Shown here: positions 40,931 through 52,504 of the stretch, in pieces
Layout: every line of letters begins with the position of its first letter
Numbering within the stretch: the stretch's first letter is position 1
Source: Pyropia haitanensis
Lineage: Eukaryota > Rhodophyta > Bangiophyceae > Bangiales > Bangiaceae
Direction: 5' to 3'
Assembly: GCA_008729055.1 (NCBI GenBank)
Contig: SDUX01000001.1
Coordinates: forward strand, 1,866,123 to 1,930,122
DNA: 64,000 bases
The notes under the pieces: generated by a model
Databases searched by the model: none
What the model was told of the DNA's origin: nothing
The model's input: the letters and a program-made list of their open reading frames with translations, nothing else
Position numbers and translations under genes: made by a program

Positions 40931-42243
40931 AAACCTTCTTCCCGCCCGCGTTCCTCCCCCCCCCCGTCTCCCTCTTCCCGCCCGCGCCTGCCCCCGCCCG
41001 CCGTGCCCTCTTCCCGCCCGCGAGTCCCACCGCCCGCCCCGCCCGTTTGCCGCCCGCGTCTCCCCCCCCGCCCCCCGCCCTCGTCTCGCCCCCGATCCGC
41101 GGTGCCCGCGCCTCCCGCGCGCCCCCCCTTCCCCGCCTTTCTTTGTCTCGCCCTTTTTTTGTCTCCATCTGCCCGCCCGCCACGCCCATCACCCCGCCCT
41201 CCCCCCCCCATACCGCTTTTTTGCCCACGCATGCCCCCCCCGGCCGTTACTCGCTGCGTCCCGCTCCCCCCCCCCTCTTCCCGCCGATCGCTCCCCCCCC
41301 CCACCTCGCCCTTTTCCCGCCCGCGCGCCCCGCCGACCGTGCTGCCCTCGTGCCGCCCGCCCACCCCCTCGCGCTCTCCGCCCTCGTCCTCCCCCTGATC
41401 CGCGGTCCGCCGGTCCTCCGTGCCCGCCACCTCTTGTCCCTCTGTGTTCCCGCCTTTTTTATGTATCGCTGTCTCCCCCGCCCCCCCCCGCTTCTTCCCC
41501 CCCTCCCCTCGCCACACCGCGTCATTCCTCGCCGTGCCCCCCCCCCGCCTCAACCCGCTGCTCCCCCCCCCCGTCGCCTTCTTCCCGCCTGCGTGTCGCC
41601 CCGACCCACCCGCCCTCTTCCCGCCCGCAGGTGCCCCGCTCCCCGCCGCCCTCTTGCCGCGCGCCTGTCCCTCCCCCCTCCCCGCCCTCGGCCCGCCCCC
41701 TGATCCGCCGTCCACCCGTCTCCCGCCCGCGTCCCGGCCCCTCCTTTCTGTGCTCCCGCTTTTTTTCTTGCCGCCGTCTCGCCCCCGCACCGCTCTCTTC
41801 CCCCCCCTCCTCTCCCCGCACCGCTTCCTTGCCCGCCTTTGTCCCCCCCGCCAAGACCTGTTTCTTTTTTGCTCTCTCGTCCCCCTCCCCCGCTCAGCGC
41901 GCCGCTCCCCCGTCCCTCCCCCACCAGCACCCGCCGCCGTGCACTCGCTTCTTTAGTCGCAGCGATCCGGTCCCCCCCTTCTCTAACCCCCTTTTCCATT
42001 GTTGCTTTCTCTCTCCCTCATGCCCATGCTGCTCTGCTTTCCCCCCCACGACCTCCACCCCTGTCCCACCAACTCGGCCGCTCCCCCGCCCCCCCCCGCC
42101 CCCCCCCCCCTGTCTTATGCTCACTCTGACAAAGCATGTCCCTCTTTTTTTTCTTCTGCGCATCCAATCGGTGCACGGCATCATCTTGCCGCGCACGATC
42201 TGCACCCACCTTCCACCCCCCCCGGTCTGTGTCCGCCTTGCCC
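40930..42243 (+). repeat. Pyrimidine-rich satellite, block 1 (period about 305 bp)
   Basis: The plus strand is almost all C and T, with CCCGCCCGCG-like words. A landmark (GATCCGC, then CCGCCGGTC or similar, then a T run after CCCGCC) recurs near 41090, 41395 and 41700. The block ends with an AAGCATG..CTGCGCATCC..CGATCTGCACCC segment. Together with copy 1 of the palindrome repeat it makes a higher-order unit of about 1.68 kb. Confidence 0.75.
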
Positions 42244-42604
42244 TAATAGTATCCTTCGGGGCCATTCGATTGGCCCCCCCCTCAGATCGCTGGAATCGAC
42301 GATTTCTAAAACGATTGGCCCCCCAGAATTTACAGTCCGAACGATTGGCCCCCTCCGCCCAAACGATTGGCCCCCTCCTCACGGCCCCTTCAGAGGGGGG
42401 GCCAATCCTCCAGACGCCCCAACGATTGGCCCCCTCTCATACTGTCTGTGGACGCCCCCCCCTCAGAACCCCCGCCAGTGGGGGCCAATCGATTGGCCCC
42501 CCCCGCTCTCACGCCCCCTCTGAGGGCCCCCCCCTCAGAAGAGTCTCCCGCTGGGGTCTGGCCGCCGTCCACGGGGAAGAAGACGGACGTGCTCATGCAC
42601 TAAG
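42244..42604 (+). repeat. Palindrome-rich dispersed repeat, copy 2
   Basis: Nearly identical to copy 1 (starting 1676 bp earlier), with TGGAATCGACGATTTCT at 42291-42307 and the palindromic block at 42480-42501. Differences are mostly single bases, so the duplication is recent. Confidence 0.82.
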
Positions 42605-44165
42605 TAAAACCTTGTTCCCGCCCGCCCCCGCCCCCGCCCGCCGTGCCCTCTTCCCGCCCGCGGCTGCCCCCCCCCTCGCCTCCCTCCTCCCGCCCGCGTC
42701 TCCCCTCCCGTTCCCCGCCGGCGACCCGATTCCGATCCGCGTTGCCCGCGTCCCCCGTGCACTTTTTTCCTTTTGTGTTCTTGCCCGCGTTTCTTTTTGT
42801 TGCCGCCCGCACCCCCCGCCCCGCCCTCGATCCCCCCCCCCACCCACGACGCCTCTCTGCTCCCGTGTCCCCCCCCCCGCCATTAACCCCTGCTTCCCGC
42901 CCCCCCCCCCTCTTCCCGCCCGCCCCCGCGCCCCCCACCCCGCCTTCTCCCCGCCTGCGCGCCCCGCCGCCCGCGCTGCCCTCTTGCCGTCCGCGCCCCC
43001 CCCCGCACTCCCTGCCCTCGTCCCGCCCCCGATCCGAGGTCCGCCGGTCCCCCGTGCCCGCCCCCTTTCGTCCTTCTGCGTTCCCGCCTTTTTTCTAACG
43101 CTGTCCCCTCCCCCCCGCCCCGCTCGTTCCCCCCCTCCCCTCGCCACACCGCTTCTTTCCTCGCCGTGCCCCCCCCCCGCCTCCACCCGCTGCCTCCCCC
43201 CCCCGTCGCCCTGATCCCGCCGACCGCTTCCCCCCCCCATCCCGCCCGCATCCCGCCCGCGCTCCCCGCCGCCCCCGCTGCCCTCTTGCTGTCCGCGCCC
43301 CCCCCCGCGTTCTCCACCCTCGTCCCGCCGACGATGCGCGGTCCGCCGGTCTCCCGCCCACGTCCCGTTCCCTTGTCTCTGGGTTCCCGCCTTTTTTTTT
43401 GCCGCCGTCTCCCACGCCCACCCCCCCTTCTTCCCCCCCTCCCCTCGGCGCACCGCTCCTTCACTCACGGCTGCCCCCCCCCGCCACTACCCGCTGCTCC
43501 CCCCCCCGTCGCCCTCTTCCCGCCTGCGTCTCCCCTCCCCCCACCCACCCGCTTCCCGCCCGCAGGTCCCACGCCCCCCGCCCCCCTCCTCCCGCTCGCA
43601 TGGCCGCCCTCCCTCCGCGCCGTCGTCCCACCCCCCATCCGCCATCCGCCCGTCACCCACGCACGTCCCCTCCCCTCTTTTCTTTCCGCCTTCTTTTCGT
43701 CGCCGTTTCCCCCCCTGCACCGCTGTGTTCCCCCCCCTCTTCTCCCCTCACCGCCTCTTTGCCCGCGTTCGTTTGCCCTGCCAAGACCTGTTTCTTTTAT
43801 GTTCTCGCTCCCCCCCCCCTGCTCAGCGCGCCCACCCCCCGCCGTCCACTCGTTTCTTTTCTCGAAGCGATGCGGCCCCCCCCCCCCTCACCCTCTTTGC
43901 CATTGTTTCTTCTCCCCGCCCGCATGCGCAAGCTGGTCTGCTTCCCCCCCCCCGCGTCCTCCCCCCGCGTCCCACCACGTCAGCCTCCCCCCCCCTCCCA
44001 CCCGCCCGCCCCCCCGTCTTGTGCTCACTCTGGTAAAGCATGCCCGTCGTTTTTTTTTTTTGCTGCGCATCCGATCGGTTCACACCATCATGTTGCCGGG
44101 CACGATCTGCACCCCCCTTCCCCCCCCCCCCCAGTCTGTTTCCGCCCCGCCCTCCCGCTTTCGCA
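42605..44165 (+). repeat. Pyrimidine-rich satellite, block 2 (period about 305 bp)
   Basis: Same composition and landmarks as block 1, seen near 42725, 43030, 43333 and 43640, and the same terminal segment ending CGATCTGCACCCCCC near 44115. It has one more 305-bp unit than block 1, which explains why this higher-order copy is longer. Translations on either strand are artefacts. Confidence 0.75.
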
Positions 44166-46449
44166 GTGGTTCCCCCCCCTTGCTTGGCTTTTTTTTTTTT
44201 TTTTGACTATGATCCGTCCCGCCCCCCTCCTCTCAGCCCCGCCCCCCCCTTCCACCCACCCCCAGCCACGCACTCACTAAACCCGCGGCGCACTCCACCA
44301 ACCCCAACGCTGCAGTCCCCCCATGGTCCGTCCACCCACTCCGCGTCGCTGGCCGCCGCGTCCGCCGCCCCCACCAGCACGTCGCCACGGCCGGGCTGCT
44401 TCCCGCACGCCCGCACGCCAACCCGCGCCGCCACGTCAGCCTGCCGCCCCGCCCGCACCGCCGCCGCACGCCACACCAAAGGCGACGACCGCCTCGTCCT
44501 CCCCTCCCCCCCGCACAGCCGCCAAGCACCGCGCCGCCACCGTCCCACCCCCCCAAACAGAGCACTCGCCGCGCGAGCGCCTCCCCCCCCCCCACGCCCG
44601 ACCACCCACCCAGCCAGAAGCGGACACCCGCAGCCGACGCCCACGCAGTCGCTGCCGCCGCCGCAGCTGCGGCCGCCCGCGCGCGACCAGACGGCCACCA
44701 CCACCACGCCCGCCATCTCCCGCGCGCGCTTGCGCGTGGCGGCGGGACGGCCACCCCCGCCGCCGCAACCAACAAGCGCCCCTGCCCCCACCCCCGCCTC
44801 CACCCCCACGGCAAACCCCCCGCACCCGACCGACAGGACGAGCGCGAAGCACACTCTCCCCGCCGCCGCGCCCGCCGCCAAACGCGCGGCTTGCTCCCCC
44901 CCGCCCATGCCCGCCCCCCCGACGGCGACGGACTTTCGCTCCCAACGCCGCGACCACCGCCGCGACCGCCGCCGTCCCAGCGCAGCCCCCCCTCCGCCCC
45001 CCCACCCACACCCTCAGCACACTCCCCCCCCCCAGCTTCCACGCACGCGACGGCAGTGCGCCGCCCGATCGCCTCCCCCCAGCACCGCAGCAGGCGCCAC
45101 ACGAGCGCCTCCCCCCCCGCCACTCTGCCATCCCCTCGCAAAACAGTCAACCGCCCCCGCATAAAAAAGCACCGCCGCTCAGCGGCCACAGCCGCACCCG
45201 CCCGCGCGAAACCACACCGCCACCACCGCCTGGCGCGACTGCGCGTGCACGCACACGTCCTTTGCGCCTCCGTCCTTGTCGCAGCAGCCGACGGCCGCGC
45301 CCGCCGCCTCGCCGCCCCCTCCCGCCCATCCCACCCGCAACCGCTCCCAGAGGTGGCGGCAGGCAGCCGCCACCACTGTCGCAGTGGTTGTGTTGTGGCG
45401 GTCGCCGCTCCTCACGCCGCGTCGGCTTTTTCTTCCTCAGCACTCTCCCCCATTGTTTTTTTATTGTCCTGCCTGGCCCAGTCCGTCCCCCCTCTCTCTT
45501 ACACCACACGCTCCGCCGTGCCCCCGCCGGCTACTGCTCCTACCACCCCCCCAAAAGCTACGCCAGCCAGCCCTCCCACAGCGCCGCCTGCACCGTCCGC
45601 ACAGCGTCGTCCGCGTCGCCCGACTCCGCAGCCACGGCAGCAACCAGAAAAAACCAGCACGGGACGACTCCCCCCACTCCGCGCGCAGAAACATCCCCAC
45701 CGCCGCCACCGCGCGCCGCACCCGTCGCACGCCGTCCGCGCACCTCCTTGTCCACAGCGCCCCCGTCTCCCCCCCCCCCACCACACCCGCCGCGAGCCAG
45801 GCACACAGCCAGAAGCGGTCTCTCTCTGGTGGCGCCAGGCGCAACGCGAGCGGCTCCCCCCCCCCCCGACTGACCGCAGCCAGCACCGGCGGCGGACACC
45901 CACGAGCCGACGCCATCGTCGCCTCCCCCGCCCGCGCGCAACCAGTCCGCGACTGGCGCCGCGGCGCCCCCGTCTTTCACCCCCCCCCCTCCCTCTCCAC
46001 TGTGTTTTGTTTTCTCACTCTCTCTCTGCCACGATAAAAACACATAATTAAGACGCGTCGTGCTCATTCTGCTCATGCCAGCCGCCTCTGCCTCTCTCTT
46101 TCCTTGAGTTCCTCGCCCCTCCGCGCTGCGCCCAGCCCTTTGGTACCAACTGACCCAGAATCCCAGCTCCCCACCAGAATGCGTGCGACCTATGCATTGG
46201 TTTACCGATCCTGTCCTGCGCATGCCATGCTCCGTCCACCCGCCCTCAACTCTCCCGCACTCGTCCCATCGCCGCCCCCCCCACTCGTCCGCCCGCCCGC
46301 CGCTCTCCCGCACCCGATCCATCGGCGCCCCCCCCACCCGCCACCCTACACAGCGCCGCGCCGCACCGCCCCAAGTCCTCCCGGCAGCGTTCCCCCCTCT
46401 CCCCTCAGCATGTCCCCTCCGCCACGATCGCGCGCACCACTGCTGCCAC
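44166..46449 (+). other. C-rich low-complexity stretch without recognisable genes
   Basis: Begins with a run of 16 T. The rest is C-rich with CCGCCGCC words and short internal similarities (for example AGCCAGAAGCGG near 44612 and 45806). Long frames on both strands lack any domain. Confidence 0.5.
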
Positions 46450-47035
46450 CGCCGCAGCCGCCGCCACGTCCACCCGCACGCGTCTGCCCACCCGCCGCCA
46501 CTCGTGCAAAGACGACCGTGCGCACAGCAGGCCCCCCCCCCGCGCCACAAAAAAAAGCGGCAGCCGCCGCCACGTCCAGGCGCACGCCTCCGCCCACAGG
46601 CCGCCACTCGCCCAAGAACAACCGCGCGCACAGCAGCCCCCCCCTCCGCGCCAAACGCGGCAGCCGCCGCCACGTACACCCGCACGCCCCCGCCCACCTG
46701 CCGCCACTCGCTCAAAAAAATAGCGCACACAGCAGCCCCCCCCCCCCGCGCCAAACGCGGCAGCCGCCACCACGTCCACTTACACGCATCCGCTCGCCGG
46801 CCGCTAGTCGCCCAAAAACGACAGCGCGCACAGCAGCCCCCCCCCCACACCGAACGCGGCAGCCGCCGCCACCTCCAGCCGCACGCCGCCGCCGACCGGC
46901 CTGCACGCGAACAGAAAAGACACAGCGCACAGCAGCCCACCCCCCCACGCCAAACGCGGCAGCCGCCGCCACAGACCGCCACCGCAGCGGGGTCGCCGGC
47001 CGCCAGCACAGCGCCCAGCAACCGGCCACCAGACA
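46450..47035 (+). repeat. Tandem repeat of about 100 bp, six copies
   Basis: Units begin near 46453, 46560, 46651, 46759, 46856 and 46958 with GCGGCAGCCGCCGCCACGTC or close variants, followed by CGCACGC, GCCGCCACTCG and a GCGCACAGCAG plus poly-C segment. Period varies from 91 to 108 bp with the poly-C length. Confidence 0.85.
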
Positions 47036-47355
47036 GACGGCGTCGGCGCCGCCACCAGGACAGCCACGGCCGCCAAACGCAGGACCGCGCGGGCGGCGGG
47101 GGCGGCGACACGAGGGCAGACGGGCGTGGCAGGGGGGGGGGGGGACGCACGCTGGCGGCCACGCCTGGGGGGGGCCGCCGCATGTGGCGGCGGGCACGGT
47201 CGCGACAAGAGCGCGTGGTGGGGCGGAGGGATGGGCGGCCGGCACGCGGGGGCCCTTCCAAGAGGGGACGGCGGCGGCAGCCGCGGCGGCACCCCGGCGA
47301 GTGCGGCCACTCAGGTGCCCCAGCACTTGGGCGGGCGCGCGCCGGCGGGTGGCCT

Positions 47356-49373
47356 CTAAAGTCGATTCCATATAGCTAGAGCCCTGAGCAGGACTCAATT
47401 TTGACCGACCATATCTCAGGCGCATGTCCAGCGCTGAGGCTCTGCTTTAGTGCAATGTGTAGCTTACCTCATGGGCTTTCGAAACATGCATAGCATTGAC
47501 ACACCGTCCAAGACCAAGACGCAGAGAAGTGGGCATGTGCAATATCTGATGTCGTTTTTTTGTCACTTTTTTGCACGTACACCGCTCCAGCAGAGAGGTG
47601 TACAAGAAGAACCGAATGGCCCGAACTCAGTCTGTGTATTAATGCATATAACAAGGTGTTCGGATGGTCAGGGGTGCCATCACATGGCATGTGGACGATC
47701 TGTAGCGCGGGGAACCTTTTGCTTTCGTCCTCCCGGCGCTTCAGCGTTGCGAGCCGGCTCCGTCGTGTATTTCGGTGTTCTGTATCGTTGAAAATTGGGG
47801 GCTACTTTCAAGGGAGCTACCTACCATTGTGATCCACCCACTGCCGTTGCGTTGCCCGCCTTTTTTGTCACCACCCCTTCCCACCCCACCTGCGTGATCA
47901 CCTCCTCCCCCACCGCCGCCGCCGGCGCCGTCACCCTCCGCCCGACCCCGCCGGCACCACCAACCCCACCAGGACCGAGGTTCCCCCCCACCCTCCCCCC
48001 CCCCCCCAGCAGCCTGCCACCCCCCCCCCCCCGCCAATCCCATCCCGTCCGGGCTGTCCAGCCGCCCAGCTGTCCTTTTGCGCTGACGCGTCCGAGTAGA
48101 TGCCGACAACGTCGCCGCCGCCGTCGCCCCCATCTCACGTGCACCTTCAGTGAAACGGCGCCCGCGGGAGGGGACCGGTCGGGGCGGCTGCCTCGCCGTC
48201 CCCCGTTGCCGTCGCCGCCACCGCCGCCCCCAAAGCCGCCCCCAGAGCCGGCCCCATCACCGCCGCCGCCACCGCCGACACTCCCACTGCAGACGCCGCC
48301 CGCCTGTCCGGCACCAATGCCGAGGACGCCTCCCCCGCCGCCGGCGAGGCTATCCCCCCCATCCGACTCCCCCCCGCGTCCGCTGCTGCTATCCAAGGCT
48401 GCGCGGAAGCCGACACATGCTCAGGGAGGAAAGGTCCCGCGAGGTGGACGCGGCACCGCCGCCGCCACCGTCGCTCCACGGCCGCCCCGCACCCCCACGC
48501 CCATCACCCCCACCGCCGTCACCCCTCCCGCCGCCGCTCATACCCACCGCCGTAGCCGCGGCAAGGGCGCCACCGTCGCCTTCGCTCCTCTCCCCCCGCC
48601 ACCCCCCCTTCCACTCAGTCTTTCTCAGCTAGGCGGGGTGGGCGCCCGCGCTACCTGCATCAACCACAGTGGCTGCAGCAGCAGCCCCGCAATTTCCGCA
48701 ATGCGCACTTTCGCGCCGCGCAGGCGACGGCGGACAGGAAGGAGCGGTGCCATCTCCTGGGTGGATCGCGGGGTGCGGCGGAGGGGCGGGGGAGGGCAGC
48801 GTCAACTGGACGATGGCGGAGTGAGAGGGGGGGGGCGTCAGCGGCTGGATGATCATCTAAAGAGGTGTGAAGGGGGGGGCCACACGGCACAAACGATGCG
48901 GCAAGGGGGGGCAAGGGCCAGACGTCCTTCGTTTCGCAAAGAAGTGGGGGAGGGGAAAGGGCCACTGCAGCGGCCAAGTCCCGCGGAGGACGCGTACGAC
49001 AGAGCCAACACCTCTGCCCGACTGTCCGGCACGGGCGCGTGTGTATTGCACGTCAAGACTCGGCGAGCACCGTTGCGGAAAGCCTGAACACAATTTAAAA
49101 TAGTAGCCCCCGCTGAAAAGCTTCGCACTGTATCTTACGATGCAATCGGAAGAGAGAACAAGGGGTGACGCGGGATCCTGCAAGCTCTGTTGTACAGATA
49201 TGGAGATACGAACGTCAGGCCCCCTGTGGTCCTCTCCAATTGATGAAATAACGATACCACAGCAACAGCAAGCCCATGCTGCGTCAACCAACGAAGTTTC
49301 GTGTCGATTGCCTCAATATCCTGTCCGCTGTGAACGTTTTTCTATGGCTCTAGCTATATGGAATAGACTTTAG
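47356..49373. mobile_element. DNA element with 28-bp terminal inverted repeats, 2.0 kb
   Basis: The left end starts CTAAAGTCGATTCCATATAG (47356-47383) and the right end is its reverse complement (49346-49373) with one mismatch over 28 bases. Flanks GTGGCCT and GTGGTCA may be a decayed 7-bp target duplication. The ends (47356-47800 and 49080-49373) are AT-richer; the centre is GC-rich with frames on both strands but no transposase. The family cannot be named from the termini. Confidence 0.72.
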
Positions 49374-49375
49374 GT

Positions 49376-49740
49376 GGTCAAATCATGGGGGGCCAATCGA
49401 TCAGACCCCCCCTCAGATCGCTGGAATCGACGATTTCTGAAACGATTGGCCCCTCAGAATTTGCAGTCCCAACGATTGGCCCCTTCCCGCCAAAACGATT
49501 GGCCCCCTCCTCACGGCCCCTTCAGAGGGGGGGCCAATCCTCCAGACCCCCCAACGATTGGCCCCCTCTAACACTGTCTGTGAGCGACCCCCGCTCAGAA
49601 CCCCCGCCAGAGGGGGCCAATCGATTGGCCCCCTCTCACACTGTCTGTGAGCGACCCCCGCTTAGAAACCCCGCCAGAGGGGGCCAATCGATTGGCCCCC
49701 CCCCTCTAACGCCCTCTCTGACGGCCCCCCCTCAGACGTG
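49376..49740 (+). repeat. Palindrome-rich dispersed repeat, copy 3
   Basis: Diverged copy of the repeats at 40567 and 42244, with TGGAATCGACGATTTCT at 49422-49438. An internal segment of about 67 bp carrying the GGCCAATCGATTGGCC block is duplicated (blocks at 49612-49633 and 49679-49700). It abuts the 2.0-kb inverted-repeat element. Confidence 0.8.
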
Positions 49741-49792
49741 TCCCCCGTGCCTGGGGAATGCTCGATTGGCTCGCGCGGAGGACTTAGCGCGC

Positions 49793-49870
49793 GTGCTGAC
49801 CCGCAGCTGCGCATGCTGCCTGGGATTGTGCTGACCCGCAGCTGCGCATGCTGCCTGGGATTGTGCTGAC
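49793..49870 (+). repeat. 35-bp tandem repeat, 2.2 copies
   Basis: GTGCTGACCCGCAGCTGCGC plus ATGCTGCCTGGGATT is repeated exactly at 49793 and 49828, and the first eight bases recur at 49863. The two full copies are identical. No gene is seen between 49871 and 50750. Confidence 0.92.
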
Positions 49871-50750
49871 CGTGTCCGCGCCCGCCACAGCCACGACTCT
49901 GCGGCGTGCGTCGGTGCTTTTTGACCTCTTTACTATTGACAGGTGCCAGGCAGGTCAGTAGTCCTGTCTCCCTCCCCCCGCGTACAGGACACTCACTCCC
50001 TCCCTGTCAAGACCCACAACCCACAGACCCGCGTGCGGAGCGCGCCCGTACCGGGCCAAGCGGCGGCTCGCCCGGCGGCGGCGGGATAATACGTGGCCCG
50101 CCGCGCAGGGAGGCCGCCGCGAGCGAACGGACGCTCCCCCCCACTCCTCCAGCCTTTTTCCCACCCCACTCCTCCACCCTTTTTTCCAACGGCTGGTGTG
50201 GGAAGTATGGGGTGCGTGTCACAGTGAAGCGTCGGTAACAGGTCGTAGCTCCTTCAGGGCCGCGTAATCGTACCCTGTAGCACACTCGTGAAGCGCCGCG
50301 TGATCGGCACAGTCCAAGAATGTGGTTTACATGAAAGAGCAAAGACGACGAGCAAAGCCAGTCGGACGCCCGCGGCGGCGACTGGCACACCTCAAGAACC
50401 CCCCCACTCTCCTCTCAATCGAGCCTCCACACGCGACTGCTCTCAGGACGCTCTCAGACTAGGCCTAGGGGGGGGGATGGCCAACAGCCCCCAGCAGCGG
50501 TAGCTAGTCTGGTTGTAATGTTGACCACTGCCCCAAATGTCGACCATTGCTGTAAATCAAGGGAGGCACGAGTGACTGCAAGAAAGCCCGATTGACTTGG
50601 CGGCGGCTGTTTCGTCGGCTCCAGAGCTACGGGAGCTCGGTTCCAAGTATTTTCACCGTCGCCGGATCCACCGCCCCCTCACAGCGATTGACCCATCCCC
50701 ATCCCCACCCCATCGAGTGTCGCCGTCTTTTCTTTCTTTTGACGTGCACC

Positions 50751-52496
50751 ATGCCTTCACCCTCTGCCGACCAATCATCCGCTGACGAGTCCGATGCGAG
50801 CCCCCGTGTTTGGGGCACACGGCTGACGTCTGAGATGCAGGAGAAGTTGGAGACGGCCCGGGTTGAGCACAAGACGTCTAGCGTGGCTGTCCTCATGCGG
50901 GCGACGGGAGCGACCCGGTCGAACGTGCGAACCTGGCTGCAGAACCGTGGCAAAGACGTGGCGCTCGGGCGCCCTCGGTTCTTCTTTAGGGAGGAGGAGG
51001 ACACCATGGCGGTTTACTTTGCCTCATGGACTAAGGGGGGTGACGCCCTGACGTGTGGGCTTGCCGGTGTGTTGTTGCGGCAGTATATTGCCGACGTGGG
51101 GAGGGAGGCAGATGCGGAGAGGTGCTTTGGGGTGGGTGGGATTCCGGGTCGTTCTTTTTTCCAACGTTTTTTGGAGGGTCGCCCGGAGCTACGGCGCGTG
51201 CGTCCTGTTGCTCTTGAGGGTGTACGGGCTGTGGCGTCGACGCCAGAGGCGGTGGCAAAGTTTTTTGCTGCTTTTCGGTTTCTCTGTACTGAGTTTTGCA
51301 TCACCAAGGCATCGCAGGTCTGGAACACCGACGAGTCCATGATGAACGCGGAGGAGCTGATGAGCAAGTCCAAGGTCAAGGTGATTGCCCACAAGGACGA
51401 CGGCCGCCCGGAGTTTGTGATCCCGTCAGTCCAGAGCGGGGCGGAGGCCGCCAGCTTAGTGGCGACTATCTGCGCGGACGGGTCGCGTCTCCCCGTGTTT
51501 GTGGTCGTGGCGGGCAGCGGGGGGCGGCTCCCTTTTGCTGTTGTGGAGCAGGTCGCTGGCCCCTCGCGCCGCGTCCCCCTGGCGTCGTTTTTGGAGGACG
51601 GGGCCGAGGTGCACCGTCGCGAGAAGCCGGGGTTTGACCGGGACTTGTGGGAGACGTTTGCGCGGTTTGCGGCGCGGCACCTCGAGGGGCGGGGCGGGGC
51701 GGAGTGGAAGGTGCTGCTGATGGACGGGTGCAAGGTCCACGCGTCGGCGGTGGGCCTGCGTGTGCTCAAGGATGCAAAAGTGGTCGTGCTGATGTTCCCC
51801 TCCCACCTGTCGCACATCCTGCAGGCGTTGGACGGCCAGCCCTTCCTCAAGACTAAGGCCAGGAGCGTCACTGTGACGGGGGCGATGCTGCCCACTCTCC
51901 CCAGGGGGGCCAAGTTCAACTTAATTCACCTCATGAAGCTGATCAACCAGAGCGCGTTCCATGGGCTGTCATCTGTCAACATCATCACTGGCTTCCGCGA
52001 GACGGGCACGTGGCCCATCAACCCCGGCGCCATTGATGTGACGCGCCTTCTGAAAGGCAAAGGCACCAAGTACTCTCGACGGGTGGTGGACATTGAACGG
52101 CTTTGCGTGCGGCTGGGGCCCGAGGCTCGGCGAGAGATGCGTGAGCCGCAAGTGTCCTTTGGGTCAGTGCCCACCCGAGGTCGGGCCGTGGAGGCCACTA
52201 GCGAGGCGGTGCTGGGGGCCCTCGGGGAGCTGGACAAGGCCGCTGCGGCCAAGAAGTCGGCAAAGGACAAGCTCGAGGCGGGCAGGGAGGCCAAGCGTGT
52301 GGCGGTCATCGAGATGGAGGCGCGGACGGAGGCCCAGGCAGAGGCGCGCCGCAAGAGCCCCGAGTTCCGCGCCCGCAAGGAGAGCTTGCGCCGCCGCGCA
52401 GCTCGAGCGCGGGCGGCGGCTGGCCCCATTGCGCCCTACGAGAGCGCGCCCGGCAGGGTTGTGGAGGAGGAGCCACGCCGCAAGAGGGCGCGTTAG
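50751..52496 (+). CDS. pogo/Tigger-like DDE transposase
   Basis: A 581-residue protein from an ATG at 50751. Residues about 25-70 resemble a helix-turn-helix (VAVLMRATGATRSNVRTWLQ). The catalytic core has D194 in VWNTDES, D325 in VLLMDGCKVH and D361 in SHILQALDGQPF, a DD35D spacing as in the DDE_1 family (pogo, Tigger, jerky). The HLSHILQALD segment is especially typical. The last 120 residues are charged, rich in Lys, Arg, Glu and Ala, and probably helical. The frame is intact. Terminal repeats and TA duplications were not found; the element may be a domesticated or solitary transposase gene. Confidence 0.85.
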   Translation: MPSPSADQSSADESDASPRVWGTRLTSEMQEKLETARVEHKTSSVAVLMRATGATRSNVRTWLQNRGKDVALGRPRFFFREEEDTMAVYFASWTKGGDALTCGLAGVLLRQYIADVGREADAERCFGVGGIPGRSFFQRFLEGRPELRRVRPVALEGVRAVASTPEAVAKFFAAFRFLCTEFCITKASQVWNTDESMMNAEELMSKSKVKVIAHKDDGRPEFVIPSVQSGAEAASLVATICADGSRLPVFVVVAGSGGRLPFAVVEQVAGPSRRVPLASFLEDGAEVHRREKPGFDRDLWETFARFAARHLEGRGGAEWKVLLMDGCKVHASAVGLRVLKDAKVVVLMFPSHLSHILQALDGQPFLKTKARSVTVTGAMLPTLPRGAKFNLIHLMKLINQSAFHGLSSVNIITGFRETGTWPINPGAIDVTRLLKGKGTKYSRRVVDIERLCVRLGPEARREMREPQVSFGSVPTRGRAVEATSEAVLGALGELDKAAAAKKSAKDKLEAGREAKRVAVIEMEARTEAQAEARRKSPEFRARKESLRRRAARARAAAGPIAPYESAPGRVVEEEPRRKRAR

Positions 52497-52504
52497 AGCT
52501 CGCG

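Noticed and set aside
40404..43214. 936-residue Pro/Arg-rich plus-strand frame
   Set aside because: It runs through the palindromic repeat and the pyrimidine satellite; the peptide simply mirrors CCC/GCC/CGC words and repeats with the DNA repeat.
45558..47261. 567-residue minus-strand Cys/Trp/Arg-rich frame
   Set aside because: Covers the 100-bp tandem array and C-rich sequence; its periodicity follows the DNA repeat.
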